Shown: one piece after another, positions 6,499 through 12,919 of the stretch | Layout of the letters: each line of letters opens with the position of its first letter | Numbering within the stretch: the first letter of the stretch is position 1 | DNA from: a virus | Direction: 5' to 3' (one strand) | Virus record (IMG/VR): IMGVR_UViG_3300039106_000176 | Location: 1 to 35,030 of that record | DNA: 35,030 nt | The notes under the pieces: generated by a model | Database searches by the model: none | What the model was told of the DNA's origin: nothing | The model's input: only the letters and a program-made list of their open reading frames with translations | Made by a program: the position numbers and the translations under genes

Positions 6499-6924
6499 TT
6501 ATTTAGCCAAGCTCATGGCTTCGTTTATTATATCTTGTGGAGCAGTGCCGACCATAAAGCGCCCAACTAAAGCTGGAATGGCAGTCTGCACAAATGCCTC
6601 AAAATCTTCTTGGCCCATTTTAGCAAATGATATGCTTCCAGGGACAAAATGATTCTTGCCTCTGCTATCTGTAACAACCTCACCCGTTCCAGTAGCAACT
6701 TTAGCAAAGTGCTTTGCCGCCCTTGTCGAGATGTGCGGATTGCTGTTTTGGCTTATCAATTGCAGCATGACAAAAAACAAGCGATGATACTTTTCATTTC
6801 GGATGTGCTTGCCTCTTAATTCACAAACCTCACCCAATTTAATTTTAGAAAAGTAATCGCTTGCCTCATCGCTGAATGGCACAAACCCATCTAAGGTGCG
6901 GCGATAGAGAAGCAGATCACTCAC
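6499..6924 (-). CDS. DUF1367-like phage protein
   Basis: 141 residues. The pattern LLLYRRTLDGFVPFSDEASD and the conserved RNEKYHRLFFVMLQL segment (about residues 42-56) match the DUF1367 family, common in early regions of lambdoid and P22-like phages near nin-type genes. The biochemical role of the family is not established; it often neighbours Holliday-junction or HNH nucleases, as here. The start overlaps the upstream HNH gene's stop by 4 bases. Confidence 0.7.
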   Translation of the reverse strand: MSDLLLYRRTLDGFVPFSDEASDYFSKIKLGEVCELRGKHIRNEKYHRLFFVMLQLISQNSNPHISTRAAKHFAKVATGTGEVVTDSRGKNHFVPGSISFAKMGQEDFEAFVQTAIPALVGRFMVGTAPQDIINEAMSLAK

Positions 6925-7253
6925 TTTTCTTGAGCCTCTTTAATCTCACGCGCCTTTGGGCTGGCTTTGCAGAAGGCTTCAATCAAAGCTTCTATGTCGA
7001 TGCCCTTCCAGAACGTCTGCTCTCCAACTATGTGCTGGTTCCGGTGATGTTCGCTGCACAATGGGACTACTCGCCAATCATCTGGCTTTTGCCCCATCCC
7101 TGCACCGCTACCATTGCGAACGTGAGCGCATTCAATCGGCATCTGCTGGCAATTATCTACGCAGCAATGGAACGATCGAATGAAGTTTAGATGCCCCTGG
7201 GATCGCCACCGTGCTGTCCGCTTAGGCTTCTTGGCGATGCGATTAGGCAGCAT
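6921..7253 (-). CDS. HNH-type nuclease (DUF968/NinG-like context)
   Basis: I place the start at ATG 7253 (MLPNRIAKKPKR...), preceded by GGAA; an upstream ATG at 7358 would overlap the neighbouring gene by over 100 bases. The 110-residue product has the zinc/HNH core HCCVDNC ... IECAHVRNGSGAGMGQKP (Cys pair and Asp/His-like ECAHV), then VPLCSEHHRNQH. This matches the DUF968-type HNH family of phage recombination regions, thought to process DNA junctions or ends. It lies between recombination genes and a DUF1367 gene. Confidence 0.78.
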   Translation of the reverse strand: MLPNRIAKKPKRTARWRSQGHLNFIRSFHCCVDNCQQMPIECAHVRNGSGAGMGQKPDDWRVVPLCSEHHRNQHIVGEQTFWKGIDIEALIEAFCKASPKAREIKEAQEK

Positions 7254-7464
7254 CTTCAAGTTCCAGGCTATACTCAGCGATGTAAGATGATTCGCCCCAG
7301 CGATTGACCACCTCAATCTTTTTGGTTTTGATTTTATGCCCAGCCTTTCGCAGATCATTAATGCGCGATGCTAGGCGATAGATGCCAAGGTCATTCAATG
7401 CAGTCATTGGGCGGATTGGCCCAACGCTACGCAAGTGATCGAAAACTCTTTCGTTCTGTGTCAT
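7243..7464 (-). CDS. Small winged-helix protein
   Basis: 73 residues. MTQNERVFDHLRSVGPIRPM followed by ALNDLGIYRLASRINDLRKAGHKI is a winged helix-turn-helix with recognition helix around residues 27-42, then a beta wing (KTKKIEVVNRWGESSYIAEY). This type is common in phage early operons and may bind DNA as a regulator or recombination accessory factor. ATG 7464 overlaps the YqaJ gene's stop by 4 bases; its own 3' end overlaps the HNH gene by 11. Confidence 0.75.
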   Translation of the reverse strand: MTQNERVFDHLRSVGPIRPMTALNDLGIYRLASRINDLRKAGHKIKTKKIEVVNRWGESSYIAEYSLELEDAA

Positions 7465-8093
7465 GATTGGTCTCCTAGTTTTGATAACGCTTTTACGTCT
7501 TCATCGACTTCTACAAGAAATGCGGCTACCTCTGATTCCAGAATCGCCAGCATATCGTTGTCACGCTGCACCCTTTGGATGTAAAGCATAAGATGGTCTG
7601 GCATCCGTGGATCAAAGCTCACGAAGTCGCACCATTGACGATCAGCACAAGCCATCTGCCATTGCATCTGCAATAGATATTTATGAGCCACCTGATTGCT
7701 TTTCAGCGTTTCAATATGCGTTGCAGAGTTTGGGCATTTAATCTCTATGCACCCATCATCGCCCACAAGCCCGTCAGGGCTGGCGTGAGAGCCGATAATG
7801 GTCGGGTGCTTATATAACCCTACCTCAGTCACATCATGGCCTGTCATGAAGCTGTAGGCGATTCTAGCTTCTTCCTCCTTCTCCTGTCCCCAGATCATAG
7901 CGGAACTTGCAAATCCGTCCTCCTGCTGGCCTGTAAGTCTTTCGACCACAAGCTTGGCGCGAAGGTTAGCGCGTGACGCTCCCCAACCTGATTTGGTCTT
8001 GGCTAGGGCGTCTGCCAGTTGGGAAGCGCCAAGGCTCCCACAACGTGCTGCAAACCATTCAGGGCTGCGTTGGATGATAGCTGAATCTGTCAT
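7461..8093 (-). CDS. YqaJ/lambda-exonuclease-type recombinase nuclease
   Basis: 210 residues. Conserved features: RSPEWFAARCGSLGAS at the N-terminus, Glu residues in WGQEKEEEARIAY (69-80), and the PD-(D/E)xK core SHASPDGLVGDDGCIEIKCP, with Asp107, Glu117 and Lys119 as metal and catalytic residues. It also has LLQMQWQMACADRQW. The enzyme should resect dsDNA 5' to 3' and hand the ssDNA to the annealing protein encoded just upstream. It overlaps the erf-like gene by 4 bases, so the pair is coupled as in lambda exo/bet. Confidence 0.92.
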   Translation of the reverse strand: MTDSAIIQRSPEWFAARCGSLGASQLADALAKTKSGWGASRANLRAKLVVERLTGQQEDGFASSAMIWGQEKEEEARIAYSFMTGHDVTEVGLYKHPTIIGSHASPDGLVGDDGCIEIKCPNSATHIETLKSNQVAHKYLLQMQWQMACADRQWCDFVSFDPRMPDHLMLYIQRVQRDNDMLAILESEVAAFLVEVDEDVKALSKLGDQS

Positions 8094-8650
8094 GCCAGCT
8101 TCTTTTCTAATGCAGCCTTCACCGCATCAAAGCGAGTTTCCTGCAATTCCTTGAGGGCGGTGATTTTGTAATGCTTACAGAGCAAAGCCATGTCTGTTTT
8201 TGTAAGGTGAACCAAATCCACCAATACCTCAAACTGTTCGTTGCTGATAAACTTAACCTGTGGCGCTGGTTCGCTCTTGCCTGTGGTAGCATCCAATGCG
8301 TCATGCTCAACGATGCAAAGGGCTGCTGTCCAGAGGTAGCGGGTGGAGTAGGTCTCGCAAGCGCCAATGTTTTGAATCTCGTGGCAACCTTTAAGATTGG
8401 CTGAACCCATTGGGCTGTGAATGATAACTTGGCTACCATCTTCGACATCGACAATGTGCATCGTCGCAGTGGTTTCCGAAAAGCTTATGATCGCGCACAA
8501 TCCGACATCGTTAAAAATGCGAAGGGCTGGAATCACAAAGTCGGAAAGCTCAAAATATTTGTATCCAGCAAACGTGTTATGGCCGGACTTTTTAAGCGGT
8601 AGTGCGTGGAAGGCAACTCGCGCTTCGTTAATCTTTTTATGTACTGGCAT
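8090..8650 (-). CDS. erf: ERF-family single-strand annealing protein
   Basis: 186 residues. The motif KKSGHNTFAGYKYFELSDFV (about residues 20-39) and GACETYSTRYLWTAALCI (about 101-118) are characteristic of the Erf family, which in P22 circularises phage DNA by annealing. The C-terminal portion (about 130-186) is a helical tail (KITALKELQETRFDAVKAAL). It is the first gene of the leftward operon, with GGAGA 8 bases before ATG 8650. With the YqaJ nuclease and SSB it makes a complete recombination module suited to a headful-packaging, terminally redundant genome. Confidence 0.9.
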   Translation of the reverse strand: MPVHKKINEARVAFHALPLKKSGHNTFAGYKYFELSDFVIPALRIFNDVGLCAIISFSETTATMHIVDVEDGSQVIIHSPMGSANLKGCHEIQNIGACETYSTRYLWTAALCIVEHDALDATTGKSEPAPQVKFISNEQFEVLVDLVHLTKTDMALLCKHYKITALKELQETRFDAVKAALEKKLA

Positions 8651-8691
8651 TGCGGTATCTCCTTTTATTTGCCAAACCCCTTGTAACTAAT

Positions 8692-8728
8692 TTGCAGGAT
8701 ATTAAAAGCGCTTTTTACAAACAGCCAA
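8692..8728. promoter_or_regulatory. Divergent promoters sharing a palindromic operator
   Basis: The perfect 12-bp palindrome AAAAGCGCTTTT spans 8704-8715. Leftward: -35-like TTGGCT (8728-8723), 18-bp spacer, -10-like TAATAT (8704-8699). Rightward: -35-like TTGCAG (8692-8697), 18-bp spacer, -10-like TACAAA (8716-8721). Each hexamer matches consensus at 3-4 of 6 positions. The palindrome fills the shared spacer, so a protein bound there, perhaps the Cro-like product encoded just to the right, could control both directions. A one-mismatch copy lies at 5555-5566 and a partial copy (AAAAGCGC) at 9355-9362. Confidence 0.5.
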
Positions 8729-8741
8729 AAGAAAGTTGAAT

Positions 8742-8948
8742 ATGACCAGTGTAGAGCAAACGATTGCGGACTTTTTCAAGCTCGCAAAGACGCATAAAAT
8801 CAGGGCCTGCAAGATAGCGAATGAAGCTGGCATCACCCGTGTCACGCTGTCGAATTGGAAAAGCGGACGCACTGAGCCGCAGCTAAGCGTATGGCTTGCA
8901 GCTAATGAAGCACTTCATCGCCTGGTGCAGCAGAAACTTAAGTTATGA
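8742..8948 (+). CDS. Cro-like helix-turn-helix regulator
   Basis: 68 residues from ATG 8742 with GAAAG 7 bases upstream; the TTG at 8736 is a less likely start. The HTH is KIRACKIANEAGITRVTLSNWKSGRTEP (about residues 20-45), a single XRE/Cro-type domain with helix 3 TRVTLSNWKSG. It is the first rightward gene, facing the recombination operon over the palindrome at 8704-8715, the classic place for a Cro-type switch protein. No CI-like partner with an oligomerisation or cleavage domain is found. Confidence 0.8.
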   Translation: MTSVEQTIADFFKLAKTHKIRACKIANEAGITRVTLSNWKSGRTEPQLSVWLAANEALHRLVQQKLKL

Positions 8949-9289
8949 GGCGCTTCGGAAAGTATCGTGCTGTCAAAGCGCAGTGCAATGCTGGACACAC
9001 CCATGACAGTAAACGGGAGGCGGTGCGCTGCAATGAGCTACATGATCTGCAGGCGGCTGGGGCTATCAGTGATTTAATCATGCACCCGCAATACTGGTTC
9101 GTCATCAATGGTCGCCAGGTCAAGCACGCCAATGGTCGGCGCGTTGGCTACAAATCAGATTTTGAATATGTGGAAAACGGAATCAAGGTCACTGAAGATG
9201 TGAAAGGGGTAATCGTTCGGGATTGGCCTCTGCGCCGCGCTATCTTTATTGCGCTATTCCCCGATCACCAGCTTCGTGAGACCAAATAA
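8945..9289 (+). CDS. DUF1064 family phage nuclease
   Basis: 114 residues overlapping the Cro-like gene by 4 bases (ATGA). The family pattern is clear: HDSKREAVRCNELHDLQAAG (with His20/Asp21/Glu25), ISDLIMHPQYWFVINGR, then YKSDFEY (Asp72) and TEDVKG (Glu84, Lys87). This is a PD-(D/E)xK-like core. DUF1064 proteins occur in phage replication regions and are regarded as putative junction-processing nucleases. A second nuclease (HNH) sits in the leftward unit. Confidence 0.82.
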   Translation: MRRFGKYRAVKAQCNAGHTHDSKREAVRCNELHDLQAAGAISDLIMHPQYWFVINGRQVKHANGRRVGYKSDFEYVENGIKVTEDVKGVIVRDWPLRRAIFIALFPDHQLRETK

Positions 9290-9312
9290 AAAATGGGTGA
9301 CCGAAGCCACCC
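9288..9312 (-). terminator. Leftward intrinsic terminator with TTCG loop
   Basis: On the minus strand GGGTGGC-TTCG-GTCACCC (7-bp stem with one G-T pair, C(TTCG)G loop; plus coordinates 9312-9295) is followed by A and six T (A-run at 9288-9293 on the plus strand). No leftward protein-coding gene lies upstream of it; the genes on either side are rightward. It therefore points to a short leftward RNA from the 9313-9540 region. On the plus strand the stem has a mismatch, a CGAA loop and a poor T-tract, so it could at most attenuate rightward transcripts. Confidence 0.6.
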
Positions 9313-9493
9313 AGTTTGTTCGGTAAGGAGTACCAAGCCGCGCAAATACGTTGGAAAAGCGCGTCGGTCAATGCTGCCAAAATTCTCTTTTATAAATGCG
9401 TGTTTTCGGTTATAGGAGAGCGAGCGGGGAATGCTGAAAGCACATAAAGCACTCGACCCGCTCTAACAACGCCTAGTCAAGGAAGGCATCGCT
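9313..9493. promoter_or_regulatory. Non-coding control region before the replication gene
   Basis: This is the longest stretch without an established gene. It holds a half palindrome AAAAGCGC (9355-9362), an AT-rich segment (9379-9395, with TATAAA at 9391-9396), and long inverted arms GAGCGGG (9422-9428) and CCCGCTC (9457-9463). A ribosome-site-like AGGAGAG (9414-9420) precedes ATG 9431, which opens an 11-codon ORF (MLKAHKALDPL) ending TAA at 9464-9466. The second arm lies in its last codons, so translation of this mini-ORF would melt the hairpin. This suggests attenuation or an origin/leader; neither is proven. Confidence 0.4.
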
Positions 9494-9544
9494 ATGTTTA
9501 GTATTACACGCCACAGAACCATCACGCAAGATATTGCGTCATGA
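9494..9544 (+). CDS. 16-codon leader peptide coupled to replication gene
   Basis: ATG 9494 has AAGGAAGG ending about 7 bases upstream, the best ribosome site in the region. The ORF encodes MFSITRHRTITQDIAS and ends TGA at 9542-9544, overlapping the ATG of the replication gene as ATGA. The replication gene itself has no separate Shine-Dalgarno, so its translation probably depends on ribosomes finishing this leader. The peptide is basic and has no recognised domain; its role may be only coupling. Confidence 0.5.
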   Translation: MFSITRHRTITQDIAS

Positions 9545-10224
9545 GCATCAAATTAATGACAGCAGTATGGGATAGGGAAGACCTATCATCTACGCAAAAG
9601 CTTGTCCTTTTATCCTTAGCAGATTGGGCAAACGATGAGGGCTTATGCTGGCCATCTATTGAGCGCGTTGCAAAAAAATCATCATTGAAAAAACGGGCTG
9701 TTCAACTGGCGATAAGATCGCTGGAGGAAATGAAGTTTATTCGGCGCGAAGAAGTGGTCGGCAAGGGCAATAGGTATTGGATTCAGATACCCATGCATGA
9801 AATGCACCCGTGCATTAAAGACATGACACCCGTGCATGAAATGCATGAGACCCGTGCACCAGATGCACCCAATACATCAAAGATACATCAATTAACCACC
9901 AAGTATATAAAGCGGGAGCTGCCAGAGTGCATTCCTGTTGATGCTTGGCAAGGTTGGGTAGAGATGCGTAATCAGCGCAAGAAGCCTTTAACGGATCGCG
10001 CATACAATCAGGCTATCGACAAGCTGGTAGCATTCATGGCTAAAGGTCAAAACATAACGGAGGTTCTGGATCGCAGCACAATGAACGGCTGGCTAGACCT
10101 TTACGAAATTAAGGAACAAAAGAATGGTACATCAAATCGGACAACTGGTAAGCTTGGAAACCAAAACGGCTTTGCCGCAGCACTTCGATACGTCGCGGAT
10201 GGACGATCTGATGACCCGTTCTGA
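9541..10224 (+). CDS. Winged-helix replication initiator-like protein
   Basis: 227 residues. The N-terminal domain (about 1-95) is a helix-turn-helix_36 type winged helix: STQKLVLLSLADWANDEGLC, WPSIERVAKKSSLKKRAVQL and a wing around RREEVVGKGNRYWIQI. The linker is Met/His/Pro-rich (MHEMHPC ... VHEMHETRAP), with repeated MHE/HPC units. The C-terminal domain (about 125-190, WQGWVEMRNQRKKPLTDRAY and STMNGWLDLYEIK) resembles the lambda O-like C-terminal part found in phage replication proteins. It probably binds the phage origin, which is often inside or just upstream of this gene type. Confidence 0.75.
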   Translation: MSIKLMTAVWDREDLSSTQKLVLLSLADWANDEGLCWPSIERVAKKSSLKKRAVQLAIRSLEEMKFIRREEVVGKGNRYWIQIPMHEMHPCIKDMTPVHEMHETRAPDAPNTSKIHQLTTKYIKRELPECIPVDAWQGWVEMRNQRKKPLTDRAYNQAIDKLVAFMAKGQNITEVLDRSTMNGWLDLYEIKEQKNGTSNRTTGKLGNQNGFAAALRYVADGRSDDPF

Positions 10225-10705
10225 ACTAACGGTAGCTGAATGCGATGAACTACGGTCGATTGCGTTAGCGATGCCTGTCGAGAACATCCCAGTTGAAACC
10301 AAAGAACTTGCCAAGCAGCTGCAATTTATTGAAGCAACGCTGCCAAGCAAGAACACCGACGAGCAAAGCGGACAGATGCGGACAGCAGTCTATGCACGGA
10401 TTCTTGGTGGCTACACGAAAGAAGCCCTTAGCTACATGACTGAGCGCGTTTGCAAAGAGCTTGATTGGTTCCCGACGCCTCGCCAGTGCCTACAGATATT
10501 GGAAAGCTACACGCCACGAACTACCAGAAAGGACAAGGCGCTTCTAATCTGTTCTAATCACACGCAAGCAAGGTTTGAGGATTTCATCAGCAAGCTACAC
10601 TGTGGTGAGCCTGTCGAGCTATCAGACAAGCCAGAGCGTTGGTTACGCATTGCTGAAGATCGCGGTTACCTTCGGATTGTCGATGGCGAATTTATCATCA
10701 GGTGA
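10199..10705 (+). CDS. Hypothetical protein in the helicase-loader position
   Basis: The frame is open from 10124. I choose ATG 10199 (MDDLMTRSELT...), which limits overlap with the replication gene to 26 bases; ATG 10211 is also possible. The ~168-residue product is helical and mixed-charge, with LSYMTERVCKELDWFPTPRQCLQILESY in its centre and a C-terminal segment ERWLRIAEDRGYLRIVDG. Its site right after an O-like gene is where lambda-type phages carry P/helicase loaders, but no Walker motif is visible. The role is therefore by position only. Confidence 0.65.
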   Translation: MDDLMTRSELTVAECDELRSIALAMPVENIPVETKELAKQLQFIEATLPSKNTDEQSGQMRTAVYARILGGYTKEALSYMTERVCKELDWFPTPRQCLQILESYTPRTTRKDKALLICSNHTQARFEDFISKLHCGEPVELSDKPERWLRIAEDRGYLRIVDGEFIIR

Positions 10706-10869
10706 CAAAGAGCGCAGCCACTGACTTAATGTGCGACCTGATCCGCCTGCAATCTGGTAAGCTCACAATGGATGACATCCGCAAGCACTGGGCCAAGGGT
10801 AAGTATAAAGGCGCACCTGAAGCCTGGGCGATTGCAGCGATTGAACACGCAAAGCGACAAAAATCATAA
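10702..10869 (+). CDS. 55-residue hypothetical protein
   Basis: GTG 10702 overlaps the previous stop as GTGA. The product reads MTKSAATDLMCDLIRLQSGK, then DDIRKHWAKGKYKGAPEAW and AIAAIEHAKRQKS. It is basic, helical and without a recognised family. It fills what would otherwise be a ~190-base gap, and the 4-base overlap matches the style of the other junctions in this operon. It may belong with the replication proteins upstream. Confidence 0.6.
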   Translation: MTKSAATDLMCDLIRLQSGKLTMDDIRKHWAKGKYKGAPEAWAIAAIEHAKRQKS

Positions 10870-10897
10870 TTAGCATATAACAAAAAAGGAGCAGACA

Positions 10898-11113
10898 ATG
10901 AGACACGTGCATGAATGGCCACCAATGCAACAGGGCGAAGCAAAGAAAGCGTCAACGCGGAATTTGTGGAATTACGTTCAACAGCATAGGCGATGGGTGG
11001 AAACGCTTTACCCAGGAGCTGACAATTATCTGGCAATCAACAGGGCTAATTCAGCACGAGCAGAGTTAAATCGACGCATAAATACGAAAGATTATGCTTT
11101 AAATCGCAATTAA
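10898..11113 (+). CDS. Hypothetical basic protein
   Basis: 71 residues with AAGGAGC at 10888-10894 before ATG 10898. The sequence is Arg/Asn/Trp-rich (MRHVHEWPPMQQGEAKKAST, then WNYVQQHRRWVETLYPGADN and RRINTKDYALNRN). No known motif. Its TAA shares one base with the next ATG (TAATG). Small proteins like this in early operons often act on host targets, which cannot be inferred here. Confidence 0.65.
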   Translation: MRHVHEWPPMQQGEAKKASTRNLWNYVQQHRRWVETLYPGADNYLAINRANSARAELNRRINTKDYALNRN

Positions 11114-11448
11114 TGAAAAAAACGCTTTACAGAATTAAAGGCCCTTTTTATAAGGGGGCATCAGCAAGGGGATATTCCCCGCCAACATGGAGACTGATTA
11201 TGATGATTTGGGATATTCGCGGCGAAGGTCAAGCGCCACAGCACATCGGTAACTTCGATGGCATGAGCACTTTAAAAGAATTGCTAACCGCCGCCCGCAC
11301 CGCCCGCCATAATGTTAAGATTGCAGCGGTAGCAATAAAGGGTAACGCAGCAACGTGCTACACCTTCCGCACCTTTGCAGACTTCCGCCGCTTTTTCGAT
11401 GACAACAGCGATTTAACTATCACTGACAAGGCGATCGGATTAGCATGA
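11113..11448 (+). CDS. Hypothetical early protein
   Basis: 111 residues from the TAATG junction at 11113. A basic N-terminus (MKKTLYRIKGPFYKG) precedes a mixed alpha/beta region (WDIRGEGQAPQHIGNFDGMS, KELLTAARTARHNVKIAAVA) and ends with FADFRRFFDDNSDLTITDKA. An internal ATG at about 11200 is an alternative shorter start. No family or catalytic motif is recognised. The stop overlaps the next ATG by 4 bases. Confidence 0.65.
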   Translation: MKKTLYRIKGPFYKGASARGYSPPTWRLIMMIWDIRGEGQAPQHIGNFDGMSTLKELLTAARTARHNVKIAAVAIKGNAATCYTFRTFADFRRFFDDNSDLTITDKAIGLA

Positions 11449-11690
11449 GCATCACCCTATCTCAATTCGAACGCATCGACGGTCTTTTGACAAAGCAGAT
11501 TCGCGCTGGCCAGTTTGAAACGTGCGCTGATCCCCGCCAATACATCATCACAAGCAACATACTTTTGGATGCTTGCGCTGATGCACTGGGCCGTGAATTT
11601 ACAGAACGCTATGCAAGCGCCGAAGATTGCGCTGCAGCCATCGTCACACAGGCATTGCTATGCCCTGATTTTGTGGAGCAAGACGCATGA
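11445..11690 (+). CDS. Hypothetical small helical protein
   Basis: 81 residues, ATGA overlap at both ends, so strictly coupled to its neighbours. The product is helical with several Cys (FETCADPRQYIITSNILLDA, CADALGREFTERYASAEDCA), and no CxxC zinc motif. No membrane segment is seen. Family unknown. Confidence 0.65.
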   Translation: MSITLSQFERIDGLLTKQIRAGQFETCADPRQYIITSNILLDACADALGREFTERYASAEDCAAAIVTQALLCPDFVEQDA

Positions 11691-11989
11691 GCAAGAACCT
11701 CACACAACTAGCGCAAGACGCTATCGACGCACTAAACGCTTACACCGAAGAACATAAGCGCCAGAAAGAAAAATGGCAGCAATCGGGTTACGCAGCGATC
11801 CTTAACAGCAATACTTTCGGCATTAGCGACACTCAGGAGATTGAGCTGCTGACCGCTATCGTCGATTACGATGAAGACCCTGCTGGCACATTGCAGGAGA
11901 TACTTTGGCAAACGGAGTCCGACTATAGAGAGAACGAGGCGGACTATCGTTACGAAGAAATGCGTTCTCGTGAATTATTGGAGGGTTAA
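11687..11989 (+). CDS. Hypothetical acidic protein
   Basis: 100 residues starting at an ATGA overlap. It is acidic and helical (LAQDAIDALNAYTEEHKRQK; TAIVDYDEDPAGTLQEILWQ) with a Tyr/Glu-rich tail (YRENEADYRYEEMRS). The high acidity would suit a DNA-mimic or host-protein-binding role, which is speculation. ATG of the next gene follows its stop without a gap. Confidence 0.65.
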   Translation: MSKNLTQLAQDAIDALNAYTEEHKRQKEKWQQSGYAAILNSNTFGISDTQEIELLTAIVDYDEDPAGTLQEILWQTESDYRENEADYRYEEMRSRELLEG

Positions 11990-12160
11990 ATGACACATCA
12001 AGAAATCATAATTGCACTAATGGTAGCGGCACAACTGTTTACCCTGTTCCTACTTTGGGAAGCCACAAAGCGTGGAGACCAATTGCAAGCCAAGTTAAAG
12101 CGCAGCACAGTTTTGCGCGATCCTAAAACTGGTCGATTCATCAAGAATGGCAAAATCTAA
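11990..12160 (+). CDS. 56-residue single-TM protein
   Basis: ATG 11990 follows the previous TAA directly, with GGAGGG at 11980-11985 as ribosome site. The product has an N-terminal hydrophobic helix (about residues 5-23, EIIIALMVAAQLFTLFLLW), then a basic cytoplasmic tail containing LRDPKTGRFIKNGKI. Its TAA overlaps the next ATG as TAATG. It is probably a small inner-membrane protein; purpose unknown. Confidence 0.65.
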   Translation: MTHQEIIIALMVAAQLFTLFLLWEATKRGDQLQAKLKRSTVLRDPKTGRFIKNGKI

Positions 12161-12456
12161 TGTTGCACGCAAACCTAATCCGCCAATGGGCGCAAGACCG
12201 CAACCTGATTGAAGGCAGCACGGTGCAATCTCAGTTCGTCAAGTTGATTGAAGAAATAGGCGAGCTGGCTGAAGCAATCGCCAAGGGCAAAGATGAGCAG
12301 TTTATGGATAGCATCGGTGATGCTTTTGTCGTGCTTACCATCCTGGCAGCGCAAAAGGATTTAGAGATTGAAGAATGCGTTGTTCACGCATGGCACGAAA
12401 TCAAAGACCGCAAAGGCCGAATGGAAAATGGAATCTTCATAAAGGATGATTCATGA
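12160..12456 (+). CDS. MazG-like nucleotide pyrophosphohydrolase
   Basis: 98 residues. The MazG signature is visible: KLIEEIGELAEAIAKGKDE (EExxE metal site, about residues 28-35), then DSIGDAFVVLTILAA (about 49-63) supplying the second acidic pair. Enzymes of this family hydrolyse (d)NTPs to monophosphates plus pyrophosphate. Phage copies may clean the nucleotide pool or lower the stringent alarmone level. A DNA-modifying enzyme is encoded downstream, but a link between them is only conjecture. It overlaps the next gene by 4 bases. Confidence 0.85.
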   Translation: MLHANLIRQWAQDRNLIEGSTVQSQFVKLIEEIGELAEAIAKGKDEQFMDSIGDAFVVLTILAAQKDLEIEECVVHAWHEIKDRKGRMENGIFIKDDS

Positions 12457-12701
12457 CACCCAGAGAACAGAATTTAGCTGACATTGAAGTTATCGCCAAA
12501 GAGCATCGTTTCACTTTGGAAGATATTCTAGGCAAAAGTAGGTTTGGGCCATTAGTCAAGGTAAGGCGCAAGTGCGTTGTCATGCTGCGTGAGAAGGGTT
12601 ATTCCACAACAGAGATAGGCCGGATTATGCACCGCGATTACAGCACCATTGTTCACTCACTGCAGAAGATGGCAGCGGCAGCAGAGATGGAAGAAGCATG
12701 A
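12453..12701 (+). CDS. Stand-alone DnaA domain IV-like DNA-binding protein
   Basis: 82 residues. The segment RRKCVVMLREKGYSTTEIGR followed by IMHRDYSTIVHSLQKM matches the C-terminal DNA-binding domain of DnaA (Bac_DnaA_C): a helix-turn-helix plus the basic loop, with the RDHSTV-like signature as RDYSTI. There is no AAA+ domain. Such a protein could bind DnaA-box-like sites on the host or phage chromosome, competing with or recruiting host initiation factors. Confidence 0.82.
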   Translation: MTPREQNLADIEVIAKEHRFTLEDILGKSRFGPLVKVRRKCVVMLREKGYSTTEIGRIMHRDYSTIVHSLQKMAAAAEMEEA

Positions 12702-12919
12702 CGCCAGCAAAGCTTAAACTAGCCAGAGCGTTCATGGGCTATAGCGTAAACAAGATGGCGGACGCTCTCCGCCTATCGCCTGACAATGGCGGCACAACCA
12801 TTCGCAAGATGGAAGCTGGCAAGGTGCGTATCACTGGGCCTATAATGGTTGCAGTCGATGCAATGCTAAAGGGCTATGATCCGTTTGATTACGAGGAGGA
12901 CGAAGACAATGAGTATTGA
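12698..12919 (+). CDS. XRE-type helix-turn-helix protein
   Basis: 73 residues, ATGA overlap with the DnaA-like gene. The pattern KLKLARAFMGYSVNKMADAL ... GTTIRKMEAGKVRITGPIMV is a short XRE HTH, as seen in small phage transcription regulators where a 'TIRRWE.G...SGP' motif ends the recognition helix. The tail is strongly acidic (DYEEDEDNEY). It may control the switch to late genes, by position before the packaging cluster. Confidence 0.72.
   Translation: MTPAKLKLARAFMGYSVNKMADALRLSPDNGGTTIRKMEAGKVRITGPIMVAVDAMLKGYDPFDYEEDEDNEY

Noticed and set aside
7254-7358. Upstream start of the HNH gene at 7358
   Set aside because: It would overlap the winged-helix gene by over 100 bases; ATG 7253 has a GGAA ribosome site and keeps the whole HNH core.
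8119-8690. ORFs on both strands overlapping the Erf gene
   Set aside because: The Erf-family frame is clear from its motifs; the others have no domain pattern or ribosome site.
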